A stretch of 64,000 bases of DNA. It comes from Dysidea avara (Eukaryota; Porifera; Demospongiae; Dictyoceratida; Dysideidae). The stretch is taken from positions 44,856,075 through 44,920,074 of the forward strand of contig NC_089274.1 of assembly GCF_963678975.1 (NCBI RefSeq), read 5' to 3'. Positions 52,801-63,994 of the stretch are shown one piece after another. Under the pieces are notes generated by a model, which ran no database searches, was not told the origin of the DNA, and saw only the letters and a program-made list of their open reading frames with translations. Every line of letters begins with the position of its first letter. The stretch's first letter is position 1. A program made the translations under genes and the position numbers.

Positions 52801-54288
52801 ATTTCTTGTATTTGATCTAACTTGTGGTAAGCAATAGTAGAGTGTTTAAAATGCTCAACAATGCTATGGCAGACTACAAGTAGATCAATAACAGCACGTG
52901 TTGTGAAAGTACACCATCGTTTACCACTAACTGTATTGCGTGTACAAAGCAACCCTGTGCTTCAATTCAAATTGACCCTCCTTCATAGCTCTCTGCATTT
53001 TGCTAGCACTATCTGCTACAACCAAATGTACTCTTTCTTTAGAAATTTTCCAGTTTTCATGGACTCTAAAGCTTGACATATTACCACTCCAGTGTCTATC
53101 TTTTGTGCATGGAGAACACGTTTAAATTCATTACCAATCCAGTGGGCATTAACGACTCATTTAAAAGACTGGTACTCCAGATATCAGTAGTCAGACCCAA
53201 AAACTCCACGTCTTTTAGCAACTCAAATAATATATTTTCCTTTATCTTAGGCAGTACATTATCAGTAAAATGCTTCCTGGTAGATATCTTGAACTTAGGC
53301 TCAGTGGTATGTAAAAGATGAGTGAATCCTACATCAGAAACAACTGACAATGGCTAGAGCCATCATCTCAGCAATCTTGATATGGATACGCTCTGCTTTG
53401 GGATCATCTATATCCCACAGCTTTATGCGTGCCTGCATTTCAGCCAAAGTAGGTTGGTCCGTTGCTCTCCTTGTAGCTTCTTTACCTTTCAACTCTTACT
53501 TTCTTCTTTGCTCCGTAATCGCTGTACTCTATAGGGTGTTTCTTTTGTAGATGGTCTTCCGTGTTTGTTGTATAAAAGTTCTTGGACATCTTGCCACCCC
53601 CCTGGAAATTCAGTCGCCACACATCTCAAAACGAGCAAAGCGTTCGTTACTATCCAAAGCTATAAAATAATCCCTCGAAGCATATTAACACTTCAACTAC
53701 TTCCACACCTTAAGATAATAAACACCTTTACGCATGCACTTAAAATATCATCGGCTTACCTGATTATCATTTTACCGATAGCTGATATAACAGCCATATC
53801 GGTAAATACCAATAGCAATATCAGTATCGGTGCAACTCTATTTTAAACATTTTTGCTCACGTGGGCACGCACGGACAAACAAACATAGGTAGGTAGGTAC
53901 ACACACACACACACGTTTTTACTAAAGTAATTTCAGTAAACCAGGCGCACGCCCACAGCTGGCCAGAATGTGGGCACACGGCTGGTTTAAAAATAGTGGT
54001 TTTAGCATTGTGCCTAAGTGGTGGGAGAGTTGGAGGTGTCTACATCATCAGATATTCTTTGGTATACAAGTAATATACGAAAGTTTATCATTATCTAGAA
54101 AAAATGCACCAATCATCTTTATCTTGACAACTGTACATTCATTAGGGATCATACAACAAAAAAAGTAATACACAAGAGAGGTTGCCTACATCTGCAGATG
54201 GACATTAAATCCCTACTTCAGTCAATACCCAACCACAAAATAACTATAGGCACAGCAGAACACCTAATAGATCTTTAAACATACAGAT

Positions 54289-54326
<38 letters not shown>

Positions 54327-54604
54327 TAGACAGGCATTACTCACAGACTGTTAGGTATGCATCTTAAAATTGAAACTCTACCTTTCTTTGTCTCTGGCTA
54401 AATTTATACAAGAACACTTCTACTTCAACCTTCTGCTTCTGGTAGGCTGTTATCGAGGGTATGCTAGATGAACCTTTAACAATAATCATGTTTGATATAA
54501 CAAAGGAAACATCTTAGACAAACCACTCACAGTCTACTGACGGAGTATCAGCAAAGTCCCCACACTCGGCGATGCTCTGGAAGTCAATCTCCAACCTAGT
54601 GTCA
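38393..54604 (-). CDS. SUZ12: SUZ12 Polycomb PRC2 subunit, N-terminal exons not found
   Basis: Nine coding exons: 54531-54604, 54382-54473, 50210-51283, 49810-49936, 43906-44165, 40236-40384, 39699-39891, 38655-38734, 38393-38600. All are in phase, giving 751 residues to a TAA stop. Conserved blocks in order: LEIDFQSIAE; QKVEVEVFLYKFSQRQRK; MLVFKCRPLGP; ELVVFDSRNKCLLQDGQYEL then W-x-TIFGG; YSIKFSLSW; the zinc finger CPWCSLDCGCLYSLLCHLTL-CH preceded by QTEARYGMK; KKKPARTELMLF; and the VEFS box, from HTRPYRHTTSMFPYS with an acidic run, through DEFTDVNEGEKELMKLWN, to NFIQHLVSLHEFELLSP. SUZ12 holds EZH2, EED and RBBP4/7 together, and the VEFS box contacts the catalytic lobe. The 358-codon exon is much longer than the matching human segment and mostly low-complexity. 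The donor at 39698 (GTTTGT) is weak. About 140 N-terminal residues (human numbering) were not located. Confidence 0.9.
40390..43480. other. SUZ12 intron: no confirmed gene
   Basis: Intron between the zinc-finger exon and the next. Short plus-strand open stretches (41507-41698, 41890-42180) have no recognisable family and no supporting splice structure. A G/C-rich transposon-like patch (gggggcacaggcccccct, and catgcccccagaccccccta) lies at 42350-42605 and resembles hAT-derived debris. Confidence 0.4.
43490..43888. repeat. Microsatellite-associated repeat plus (CA)n
   Basis: The core has gtgaaccagcactgggatgc, caaatcctcctggggcaggg and cttccccagttggcaccagg, then caaccattgatgc and gctgggtgggctg. 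It leads into a (CA)n tract of about 54 bp at 43835-43888. The tract stops 17 bp short of the SUZ12 zinc-finger exon donor. Confidence 0.7.
44692..45425. repeat. 734-bp near-perfect inverted repeat (long hairpin) in SUZ12 intron
   Basis: The left arm is 44692-45038 and the right arm about 45083-45425, with a loop of about 45 bp. The outer ends read gggggcgtctgtatttagcg and cgctaaatacagaccccc. The inner ends read acaaacgacaaaggatac and gtatcctttgtcgtttgt. By eye, mismatches over about 345 bp of arm are few. Just inside the ends is a small tandem of ggatcacggatc words. No ORF. As DNA it is a foldback element; transcribed within SUZ12 pre-mRNA on either strand it would form a long duplex RNA. 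Confidence 0.9.
47321..47430. repeat. 22-bp tandem repeat, five copies
   Basis: The unit gatagaccatggtagccctact is repeated five times with one or two substitutions. Period 22 bp. Lies in the SUZ12 intron between 44165 and 49810. Confidence 0.9.
48360..48860 (-). repeat. Two SINE-like tRNA-derived repeats
   Basis: On the minus strand, gggtttgaatcc (near 48720-48732) matches a Pol III B box, and gagtttgatccctgcc (near 48397-48412) is a related word. Downstream parts of both share ctgtggtttt and gctcaa, then ttttc, in the same spacing. They appear to be two diverged copies of one tRNA-like short element. The A box is not convincing. Confidence 0.4.
51836..52200 (+). repeat. Dispersed repeat, copy 2 (partner at 10944-11310)
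   Basis: The copy starts acttctaaaaaccaggtgcc, as the partner does, and stays collinear through ttgctatgtactgctaaaga, atatcttctcaactgt and cccttcatttttgttc. It lies in a SUZ12 intron, in the same orientation as the first copy. Confidence 0.75.
52416..53840 (-). mobile_element. Decayed hAT transposon with BED-type transposase remnants
   Basis: The terminal inverted repeat tagagttgcaccgata is perfect at both ends. The flanking octamers ttattaac and ttttaaac match at six of eight positions. On the minus strand, in order, remnants encode EDHLQKKHPIEY (BED zinc-finger tail), AEMQARIKLWDIDDPKAERI, FTHLLHTTEPKFKI, NVLPKIKENILFELL and LGLTTDIWSTSLLNESLM. After further breaks come LLVVCHSIVEHFKHST and LQDKPTWCNSTLYVLQ. 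Frames are broken by several frameshifts and the C-terminal dimerisation region is missing, so it is inactive. It sits in the SUZ12 intron between 51283 and 54382. Confidence 0.85.
54290..54334. repeat. (GACA)n tetranucleotide array
   Basis: About eleven units of gaca/caga, followed by one variant (gata). It lies 48 bp below the SUZ12 exon at 54382-54473. Confidence 0.9.
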
Positions 54605-54743
54605 CTGAACATAGTTCAGATACACACACATGATAGTAGTATAGACCTTTAAATAGTTAATGATTTAAATACTGTGTAATAATAATATTAGGAAGTTTTT
54701 GACACCAGATTTCGAGGGACACTCACACATGCATGCATGCAAG

Positions 54744-54848
<105 letters not shown>

Positions 54849-55019
54849 CCACACCATCTTTATAATTAGTAACTAATATACTCCTACTTAAGGAATTTGG
54901 TTATACTTTCTGACCACTATCAAACTATGGGCTGCAAGCATGCATAAAATTCTGTAGCATTTTGACAGTTGTATCATACAGTAGTATAGTACTGTGTAGT
55001 AGGGACCACAAAAGTGTGG

Positions 55020-55545
55020 GCGTGGCCCATGAAAAAATATCACTCAAAAACCAGCCTCACGATGATGCAGTATTGGTTAGGTAAACTAAGCCAAACAGGT
55101 CTTCATATTGACCCAAAATGCTTTTAAAAATCATTAAACAGAATTTTCTAATGACTGACTTACTGATGCCTTCAGACAAGCGTAACTAGATAATGGCTAA
55201 GCTACAAGCTTGATTTTTTCGCTGTTCAACGTCGCTTCAGCCAGACATGTGTCTTTTGGCATTCTTCATGGACTTATCAGTGTCCCCTTTGTGTCTCATT
55301 CATCTTTGCTGACAGTGAAAGGTGTCGATTTGGTGGTAGCACGTGATGGTTTCTGTTCATAATGAAAATCATTCCTGTATTTTTCATTGTGACTACTTTG
55401 ATTGCTGAGTTGTTTTTCGAACAGTTCCTATATTTCATAATACTGTGTAACGGGTTGAACATAGCTGACAACGAAGCGTAATGTATACTCCACTTTTCAG
55501 ACGATAATTGATAGCTGGGGCACACGATACCATTTCAAATATGGT
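55020..55545. repeat. Duplicated segment, copy 1 (partner 56740-57400)
   Basis: The words gcagtattggttagg, tgattttttcgctgtt, acgtcgctt and gacgataattgat occur in the same order here and at 56740-57290. The partner has an extra local duplication (gatgaggtagtattggttagg twice) and a third partial copy of its end at 57310-57410. No coding function is apparent. Confidence 0.65.
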
Positions 55546-55597
55546 ATGCGTGGGTTCACCATTCATAATTATTTTATTTTACAAAAAAAAGTTAACA

Positions 55598-55799
55598 AAC
55601 AAGTACACAAAAAGATTTGGAATTTTAAACTAGAGTAGAGACCATAGCACATCGATAAAGCACAGTAGGGATATAACACTTCTTATTGTTTTACTGTGAT
55701 TTAATATCGTGCACTACTCCAACTTGTTTCAGTACTTTGATTGATATACTATGGTCCCTACTCTAGTTGAAAATTCCAAATTTTTATGTGTACTTGTAG
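55598..55799. mobile_element. MITE with about 50-bp terminal inverted repeats
   Basis: The left arm caagtacacaaaaagatttg continues gaattttaaactagagtaga and gaccata. The right arm is its complement, tatggtccctactctagttg then aaaattccaaat and gtgtacttg. The interior (agggatataacacttcttat, tgttttactgtgatttaata) is nearly identical to 57812-57950, where a copy keeps only the right arm. Confidence 0.8.
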
Positions 55800-56739
55800 C
55801 ACATGTAAACCAAGCTTGCAAAAGTAGTAACTTTTTTGAAAATGCACCAGAATTACTTTAGTGGACCTGCTAGAAGTAAAGAAGTTCTTAAAGCTGATCT
55901 CAAATACCTACAAATGATCAGCAGGTACAGGACAGAGTAAGAACACTGAACTGGAAAACATGACAGACCAGTGTATGAAACTGCTCAGAAGATGCTTCTC
56001 TAATATTAGCTATGAAATTAAACTTCACAATAAATACGTAATGTCTGTAGATGGCATCAGTTGTTTTTCATCTTTTGCTTAGATGGATAAAGACTATTGG
56101 CAATACACAAGTAAATTGCTTAATCACGTTAGGAAAGAAGTTATAATATCACAACCATGAACTGCCATCAGGAATTACAGGTCAATTCTTTTACACTTGT
56201 CAAACAACTACAGTAAAGGAATAATTGAGCTCTTTTAGTAAAAGTGTATTTTCCTTCAACACCAATCTGCAAAATAACATTCCGTGCACTTATAATGCTT
56301 CTAAGGCATTTTTCATAATTTTTGCAAAGGCATTTTTCATAATTTTTGCAATCTCCACTCTTTCCAAATCTACTAATCTATGATTACAATAGTTTGTATA
56401 GATAAACTGTCCTCTCTATACAAGACAATAAGGTTTTTTAGTATGCAGGATAGCCTTATATGGTGGGTCATTCTCCTTGAAGCTAGCGAGTCAAACATTT
56501 CCTTAGATATGGGAATTACCAATATTCTGATGTCCTAGCATCAGTAATCCTATATCTGCTAACACCTGACAGGGAAGTAATGAAGTCATTGTGTTCAAGT
56601 GTAATCAAATACAATGTGTAACTCCCTTGAAGTATAACAAAATCTAAATGGGAAATTTTTGATAGCTTGCTTGCAGTACTTTGACACAATTTTTATTCCC
56701 CAAATTACTCGATCATTATCGTACTGTATAGTAAGACCA

Positions 56740-57410
56740 CAAAGGAGTAGGTGTGGCCCACGAAATAACATCACCAGCCTCAATTTTCCCTGACGACGAT
56801 GAGGCAGTATTGGTTAGGCCGATGAGGTAGTATTGGTTAGGCAAAACTAAGTCCAAACAAGCCTTCAGATCAACCCGAAATGCTTTCAACAAGTTGCTAC
56901 GGAATTTTAAAAAACTATTTAACAGAATTTTCTACTGACTGACTGAGTAACTGACCGATTCCTTCAGTCAAGCGTAACTTTACAAAACAGCTAAGGCTAC
57001 GGGCTTGATTTTTTCACTGTTCGACGTCGCTTTGGCCTAAGAGGTGCCTTTAAGCATACCACAGTACGTACAATGCATTATTCATGGGCATACCAGTGTC
57101 CTCCTTTGAGTAGCACGTAATGGCTTCCCTTCGATCTATATTTTTCATAGTGGCTACTTTGATTGCAGAGGTATTTTTTGAACAGTTCTTGATTTGTACT
57201 GCTGTGTAATGGGTTGAACATAGCCAACAACGAAGCGTAATGGATACTTCACTTTTCAGACGATAATTGATATAACTGGGGAGCATGGCACCATTTCTTT
57301 CTTTCGGTATGTGTGGATTGCAGAGGTACTTTTCGAACAGTTCTTGTTGTGTAACGGGTTGAACATAGCTGACAATGGATACTTCACTTTTCAGATGACA
57401 ATTGATAATC
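56740..57410. repeat. Duplicated segment, copy 2
   Basis: Partner of 55020-55545, in direct orientation, with an internal duplication and a third partial repeat at its 3' end. A TG microsatellite unit interrupts the duplication after 57440. Confidence 0.6.
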
Positions 57411-57445
57411 CCTACTGTACATTTCCGTTATGGTATCTTGGAGCA

Positions 57446-57447
<2 letters not shown>

Positions 57448-57529
<82 letters not shown>

Positions 57530-57790
57530 ACCCCACCCAGCAATGGGTACCTGGTGCTTACTGGGGAAGCAAATATCCTTGTCTCATTTAGTGGTGTTGG
57601 AGTCATTATGAAACTTCAGGTTCCATGACTTCTCTCCGTGAGACCTGGACAATCCTCCTGTGGGCTACTAACCTTGCCCTAGGAGGATTTGCCTTCAAGT
57701 GCCTGAGTGGTGCACACGCAATCCTAGTGCTGGTTCACTGGGTGGCAATAACTGTGTTTGACACACAACTGCCATAGGCTTTGCTTTGAT
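57448..57790. repeat. (TG)n plus microsatellite-associated repeat, inverted
   Basis: A (TG)n run at 57448-57529 is followed by caccccacccagcaatgggt and acctggtgcttactggggaag, the complement of the cttccccagt...ccaggtacccattg core seen at 43706 and 11850. Then come aatcctcctgtgggc, gtgcctgagtggtgcacac and agtgctggttcactgg, all recognisable as the inverted version of 43530-43650. Confidence 0.7.
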
Positions 57791-58990
57791 TTGTATGTTT
57801 TTGCACATAAAATAATTAGGGATATAACACTTCTTATTGTTTTACTGTGATTTAATATCATGGACTACTCCAGCTTGTTTCAGTACTTTTTATCAATGTA
57901 TTATGGTCTCTACTCTAGTTGAAAATTCCAAATTTCTTTTGTGTACTTGTTCAATATAGATTATCCTGCATCAAATATTTGCACTATACAGGTAGCTATA
58001 GCTATATATTCAAAGGCATATTAGAGAACACATCATCAGTTATATTGGTAATAGGTGTTAATTATTCACATCTTCTTACACCTTGTACAACACACAGAAA
58101 TCCTTGTCCACGATGTTTCCAGCGATTACCAACTAATATAAGACTATGACTTCAAAGCAAATCCTTTACTTGTCAATGACACACCTAACACTGTACACTA
58201 CTCAGATGAATGGTTGCAGGTGAATCCATCTTTACAAGTGAAGGTGTGGGACAGCTGACATGTGTTGGTTTCCTAGTAACACATTGTACTATTCCCTAGC
58301 AACACATACAGCCACCACCTTACACATTCCTAGAAGCACAAACCACTTTATGGAATGAAATATTATCAATTTGATGTGCATATAATGGCTTGATCACATG
58401 CACATCAAATGAAAGGGACTATTGTAAGGAGAATAATCCCAGGGTAGTGAACTAACTTACTCTGCTATGCAGAAACCACCACCATGACAAATAGATAAAG
58501 GCATTTACCAATAAGCCATCTTTTGAAAACAATCCTATAATAACTAGTCAATCTTATGGTTACCACCACAAGCACATAACTGCTAGCCCACAATCAACCT
58601 TTGTATGGTTTTTAGTTTCAAAGAATTTGACTCATAATTATGTTCTGTTGAGAGCCAGTGGGAAAACCCATGATTTGTTATGTACCCCACCCAGTGTTAG
58701 TACTGTAGAGTTGAAATCTAATGTTCTCAGGACCTATTTATGTGACATTCCCTCCACTCTTATTAGAGCACACCTACTACCAAGCTTGCCTTATATCATA
58801 ACAGCAAGAAACTTAGCTACTATGGATATATATAGATATTAGTAAGAATTAGCAATGCGATTTTCCCACATAGCTACTATATGCTGTAATACATCCACAT
58901 CAAGAGTAAAAAGAATAATGTGGAGAGGAGAATATCAAATGCCGCAACTAATGAAGTTAAATAGTTCCCTTTTGATATGACATAGACTGG

Positions 58991-59056
58991 CTAGTATCAA
59001 GAGTTCATAATATAAGTAAAGGAGCTTACTTGTATTATGAACTCCTGCTAGTATAT
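58991..59056. repeat. Short foldback bearing the caagagttcataatata ends
   Basis: The sequence ctagtatcaagagttcataa folds onto ttatgaactcctgctag with an internal aagtaaaggagcttactt stem. It is probably a solo MITE of about 65 bp from the family whose ends also occur near 265, 46620, 47635 and 47813. Confidence 0.6.
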
Positions 59057-59570
59057 CTTTACGTTTAAACACAAAGATCATACCAGACACAAGGGTGTAC
59101 GTTCAACTTAGTCAGCAAGAGCAGCACTGTTTTATTAAAGAACATGGCTATAACCTTGAGGATAACTCCATAACAAGCATGTCTGAGAAACCAAAAACAG
59201 AGGGCGGAGAGGGTGGAGTACTGCTTAGAATTTTCAACTAAGTTGCCACGTTAACAAAGGAAACCTGCCCTAGAGTGCATTGTAATTGAAGGAGTACATT
59301 GCTCAATCTTGGTGGGTGAATTGCTGGTTCAGGCCATTGAACCTTCATCACCATGTGGCTAAACTAATTGTGGTAAGGAAATTAACCAAATACTAAATGT
59401 ATATTACATAGAAAAGAAGCCATTTAACTTGCACACAATCATTTGTTATGGGCATATTATTAGATGTTAAGCTCTCCATATTGTCAATATATATCATCTT
59501 GTTTCATTGTTTGGGGATCCCCACCTGTACTTTATGTTTAAACTAATAATTTTACTTTCTTGTACAGCAC

Positions 59571-59633
59571 AGTACTACCAAGAGTTAATAATAGTAGGGA
59601 GGGCTCCCTACTATTATTAACTCTTGGTACTAC
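59571..59633. repeat. 63-bp perfect hairpin
   Basis: The arms ccaagagttaataatagtag and its complement flank a ggagggctcc centre. The hairpin is essentially perfect over about 28 bp per arm and resembles the caagagttcataatata family. Confidence 0.85.
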
Positions 59634-59941
59634 AGTACCAATGATATACCGTAATTCGCTATATTTTCATGCAAAAAAATTTTGCAATAAAAATTTTCAT
59701 GTAAAATATTTTCATATGATTTACATGAATGACTGCTGCTCTATTAGAGTAGTTCGATCTTAAGTAAAAATTTTTGGGCAATATATATCTTCGTAGAAGT
59801 TTTGCATACGAAAATACAAAAAAAAGCTAATTATGGTACACATGTGACTATACTATTAGAATACAGACATATGCATTTTGGTCATATTTGGGATTTGGAT
59901 TTAATTACTGTGTAAGACAGCCATATGGCTAATAAAACACA

Positions 59942-60215
59942 GGGGGGGGGGGGGGGGGTGAAACTGCACAACCCCAAATAATAAACACAATACATTGTAA
60001 AATTATAAATTATATGTGTCTAAATGTTCGGTCCAGCCACTGGTCATACATGATCATAAAAAACTGGTGATACATGAGAGTTCATCTAGGATAGAGCATT
60101 AAATTATTTCATTCGGTAAATTATTCCAGTCAATAATGGTGTGAGGGAAGAAGCTTTTCTGATAGTAGTTGGATGATGTTAAAGCAGGGGAGTACAACAA
60201 GCACACGTGCAAATG
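59942..60215 (-). pseudogene. LINE 3'-end fragment beside a G17 tract
   Basis: Minus-strand frame SSNYYQKSFFPHTIIDWNNL then PNEII matches the same C-terminal reverse-transcriptase tail seen at 4084-4335 and 6600. A run of 17 G lies at 59942-59958, just beyond the 3' side. It is a dead fragment. Confidence 0.5.
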
Positions 60216-60588
60216 CTAGTTATACTATATAAAGTATCAGAACGCTAGCAAAAAGTATTTTATAGAAATACACTTCTAGTACGGGTTCATAGTGATATAT
60301 CAGGCATGAACGATTGTATGGTCATTAAGAGATCGTGGTAACCCTTCGTGGGAAGTCTGTGACTTGTCATTCGTTATCATTACTTAAGTCTAGTTTCTCC
60401 ATAATGAAACCATTTATAGTAGTGAAATTCACATTGTAAAGTACAGATAAATATAACCTGAATATCACTTAATCCTCAGTGATCCCCACCATCAGTGTAA
60501 TGTACAGGACCTATTGGGCTCACGTGAAATGTTTTCTGAAGTAGCAAATTCTTATACTACTAACTAGTACATATGACGCATGTCGTAC

Positions 60589-60818
60589 CCCCCTTGATGT
60601 TAAAGGTGGTATTAATTGTTGATGGTATGATAAGTGTGCAAACAGTGAGGTGAGTAATGTTCTGGAATACTTGTCAGGTGGGTCTTGATGCAAAAATTTA
60701 TAAGAAAATAATTCATCTGCTAAACTTTCTGCATTCATATCGGGTAGACACTGGAGATCAAATGGCAAATGGCAAAGGGTTGACGTGGAGTTAGCCAAAA
60801 TTAGATGCAAGGCAGCAT
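60589..60818 (-). CDS. Orphan internal exon of an unrecognised gene
   Basis: Minus strand. A strong acceptor (tttattgcag) opens a 230-nt frame, and a donor (gtacga) follows after TSRG. The 76 codons include LHLILANSTSTLCHLPFDLQ, CLPDMNAESLADELFSYKFL and LLTSLFAHLSYHQQLIPPL: leucine-rich, probably alpha-helical, and with the composition of real coding sequence. Entry is in phase 1 (two bases complete a codon) and exit is in phase 0. It does not match the missing SUZ12 N-terminus and no family is recognised. Flanking exons were not found. Confidence 0.45.
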
Positions 60819-60990
60819 CTGCAATAAACTAGTGTGGTTTTTGTCAGGTTAGCATAAACTATTGAATAGTTGATGTACATTATTAACGTTTGAGCATGTG
60901 GTAGACACGTGACGTCTCGAGTATACAAGAGTCAAAACATCCAGAGTTACTTCTCATTGATTGGTGACCATCAACAGAAGGACAAACAAA

Positions 60991-62609
60991 ATGATGTTTA
61001 CGAATAAAGCTTCACCATCAGATGTGGAGGGTACCGGTATGGCAGAAAATTTAAGTTGGCCATCAGTATGTATCTTGAAGTGAGTTCTGTTTAGGGCTGG
61101 GACAAAGCTTCGAATGTTTCATGGGTTCAAAGGTTAAGTAAACTTCGAATTATAAAAGTATCCTTCAAAACTTCGTAATGCACTCATAGTATACAAAAGA
61201 ATTACAAATAAAAGTCAATATCTTTATTGCAGCTGCTTATTCATCTTGCACAATCAATGTTTGTCTTTTCGTGATCAATCTTCATGTGCCATGCCCACTT
61301 TTAAACCACCGCAGTGCAGCTTGCTACCATAGTTGCAGCCTTAAAATACCTTATAAAGTGATAGATAATGCATGGAAAACATACTTTTAGCCATTAGTTG
61401 ATGTTTACCTATGCATGATTGCACTATAGAGGACACGCCCATTTGCAATCAATCGATTGCATCATTCAGTACTGCTGCTATGCATTTTCCAAATGCTCAC
61501 AAACTTATTAAATAGGATTAGCACGATAAAACCTAAGAATAAATACAAGAAAACCTGTAACTTGAAAGCTAACCACCGAAGCTTCAAATGTTTAAACATT
61601 TTATAAGCAAATGGTCGAAGGTAAATTTCTATATTCGTTCCAGTCCATAGTGTCTATAAGCTACATAAATAACAGTGGGTAGGTGTTAACTATTTGACAC
61701 ACACACATTAAATGATACTACCTAAGGGAACCGTTTGTGTATGTAGCTATTCAAAAATGCCTTCCCTACCTCCCCTCAAGATGTTTAGTTCAGATACGAA
61801 CCCTTTGTAGAAAATCCTGGCTATGCCCTTGTGTAGACTTTTAACATCTGTCTTCAGGTAAACAAAATTTCTCACACTACAACTTTTCCAAAGTTGACAA
61901 TAGTGTATAAATGTAATAATCCACTACACAACATCTTACATTTATTAACAACTAAATAGTCTCTCTTTGTACTGTCAATTTTTTTGCAAAATTATTCACA
62001 TTTCAGCAAGTAAAATAAATGTCAAATTTGGTCAGCAATTAGGGACAGAAATACGGCCATGGTGGCAACACCTTAGCTATCTTGGGACCTACTTGGCATG
62101 GCCACTATAATGAGGTGGTCTTGGTAACCCTTCAACCTGCCAAATTTTTTTCTTGTGTTTATACAATACATGCCATATATGGTGACATTAGGTAAGGTAA
62201 CTTAACTCCTTTAGCCTAAACTACAGATTTATCAAAAGTTTTTTCACTGGGATACTTGGAGAGATAAGGAGCTCATGAAATACACCCTAACTATGTTTGG
62301 GGTCTACCTGACACGGTCACTATAATGAGGTGGTCTCATCATGAAGTACACCCTAGTCGTGCACTTGAAACTTCTAAATGATCTATTAATAGTGAATAAA
62401 CCATTCATTCATTGTACTGTCTCTACAGCAGACATTAGTACAATCACAGCAAATGCTAACACCAGTTATCAAAGAATGGCATACAATTAAAGCCACACAA
62501 CTATCAACCACACTTGACAACACTTCCAACCACAATAGTCAAATGTCTGATAGTGATCACCACACAGGTGGGCCTCAACATAACTCAACTGCCAAGATGC
62601 TACTCAAGC
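60991..62609 (+). CDS. Possible plus-strand gene, first and second exons
   Basis: Bases 60991-61065 give MMFTNKASPSDVEGTGMAEN then LSWPS and a gtatgt donor in phase 0. Bases 62429 onward follow a strong acceptor (tgtctctacag) in phase 0 and encode QTLVQSQQMLTPVIKEWHTI, then polar residues including NHNSQMSDSDHHTGGPQHNS and AKMLLK. The phases agree, but intermediate exons may exist. A gtgggc donor candidate at 62568 would end the second exon earlier. The TIR element at 62610 falls just after KMLLK. No family recognised. Confidence 0.35.
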
Positions 62610-63790
62610 GGGCGTCTGGATTCAGTGGAATGGAATGGTAGACTGGAATGGTGGAATGGACTGGAATGGTGGAATGGAATGAAATGGTACTTAGGTAATT
62701 TCAATTAGTGGTCACCTCTTTTAAAAGACCACCTTCTAACAAAGACCACCTCTTTACAAAGACCATTTTACTTTAATATCTGAATTGTTGTTTTAGAGCC
62801 CTATAAGACAGTCTCATTGATGAATTGTGTGCCACATGTTATGTCCCCTAGAAAAGCCAGTGATATCTGATTTATGATACAATACAGTAATAGCTATATA
62901 CCCCATACAAAAAACAGCTTGGCTATACAAAAAAATATGTGTCCCCGAAACTAAAAGCAACTGGCAACTAAAGGAGCTAATATCTAGAATGAATGTCAAT
63001 ATTATTATACTGGCAACTAAGTATAATTTATTGGTTCTTTATCATTGACTTGTGCAGTCTGACTGTATTAATTCCCTAATTGGCTAATAAATTGGTACCT
63101 TTCTCAATAGTCCAGTATTGTAGAGGAAAAAAAAGGCAGCTAGTTCTAAGTCCTTGAATTAGGTTAGGTAATCCTAAGGCTGCAGCACATGTTGCTGTCA
63201 GACCTTCAGTTCTGGTCACTGTAAAGTGTTAATAATAATAAATTACTAGCCAATTAGAGTTACAGGGAATTAATTAGGAATGCAGCAAGACTGTACGAGT
63301 GAATGATGATGGACCAAATTTTTATAAATTATAGCAAGTTATTTGTCAGTATTTCTTGGCCTCACCCAAATAATAGCTCCTTTAGTTGTCAGTTACTTTT
63401 AGTTTGATGGCATGGGGACGTCACTTTATACAGTCAAACTGTTTTTGCATGGCGTATATTGCTGTATTACAAATCAGATATCACTCTGATTTTTCTAGGC
63501 AAGTGGCGCACAACTGATTAATAAGACCATTCTATGGGATACTTTCTAAAACAACAAGATAGTAGCATTTTAAACATTAAAGTAAAACGGTCTTTATAAA
63601 GAGGTGGTCTTTGTTAGAAGGTGGTCTTTATAAAGAGGTGACCACCAATTGAAATTACCAAAAGTACTGTTCCATTCCACCATTCCATTCCAGTCCATTC
63701 CACCATTCCATTCCAGTCCATTCCACCATTCCATTCCAGTTCATTCCACCATTCCAGTCCACCATTCCATTCCACTGAATCCAGACGCCC
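62610..63790. mobile_element. Long-TIR element with 9-bp target duplication (MULE-like)
   Basis: The element starts gggcgtctggattcagtgga and ends in its complement, tccactgaatccagacgccc. The nonamer tactcaagc flanks it at 62601-62609 and 63791-63799. The inverted repeats run about 170-220 bp inward, first through ggaatgg minisatellite words, then ggtaatttcaattggtggtc-type sequence and accacctctttataaagacc. The roughly 790-bp interior has no transposase. Long TIRs with 9-bp duplications are typical of Mutator-like elements, so this is a non-autonomous MULE candidate. Confidence 0.85.
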
Positions 63791-63944
63791 TACTCAAGCC
63801 ACACAGGAGGAATGGAAGTGCTTAAGGAGCCCATGCCTTGTGGTGCTTATGGGCTCTGATAGATGGTTAGTTGAGTATACGTGAACTTAAATCAAATCCC
63901 AGTGTGTCAAAGTGCCACGCTGGATGATAACTACCATACAGCTA

Positions 63945-63994
63945 GACAGAGAGGCTCTACTAGAGAGGCTCTACTAGAGAGGCTCTACTATAGT
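63945..63994. repeat. 14-bp tandem repeat, three copies
   Basis: The unit agagaggctctact is repeated three times at the right edge of the window, followed by atagtatg. It may continue beyond the window. Confidence 0.8.

Noticed and set aside
58627-58842. A 71-codon plus-strand ORF as an exon
   Set aside because: No recognisable domain and no convincing flanking splice sites.
60520-60810. The missing N-terminal exon of SUZ12
   Set aside because: The translation shows no resemblance to the known N-terminal segment, and its exit phase (0) does not fit the entry phase of the exon at 54604.
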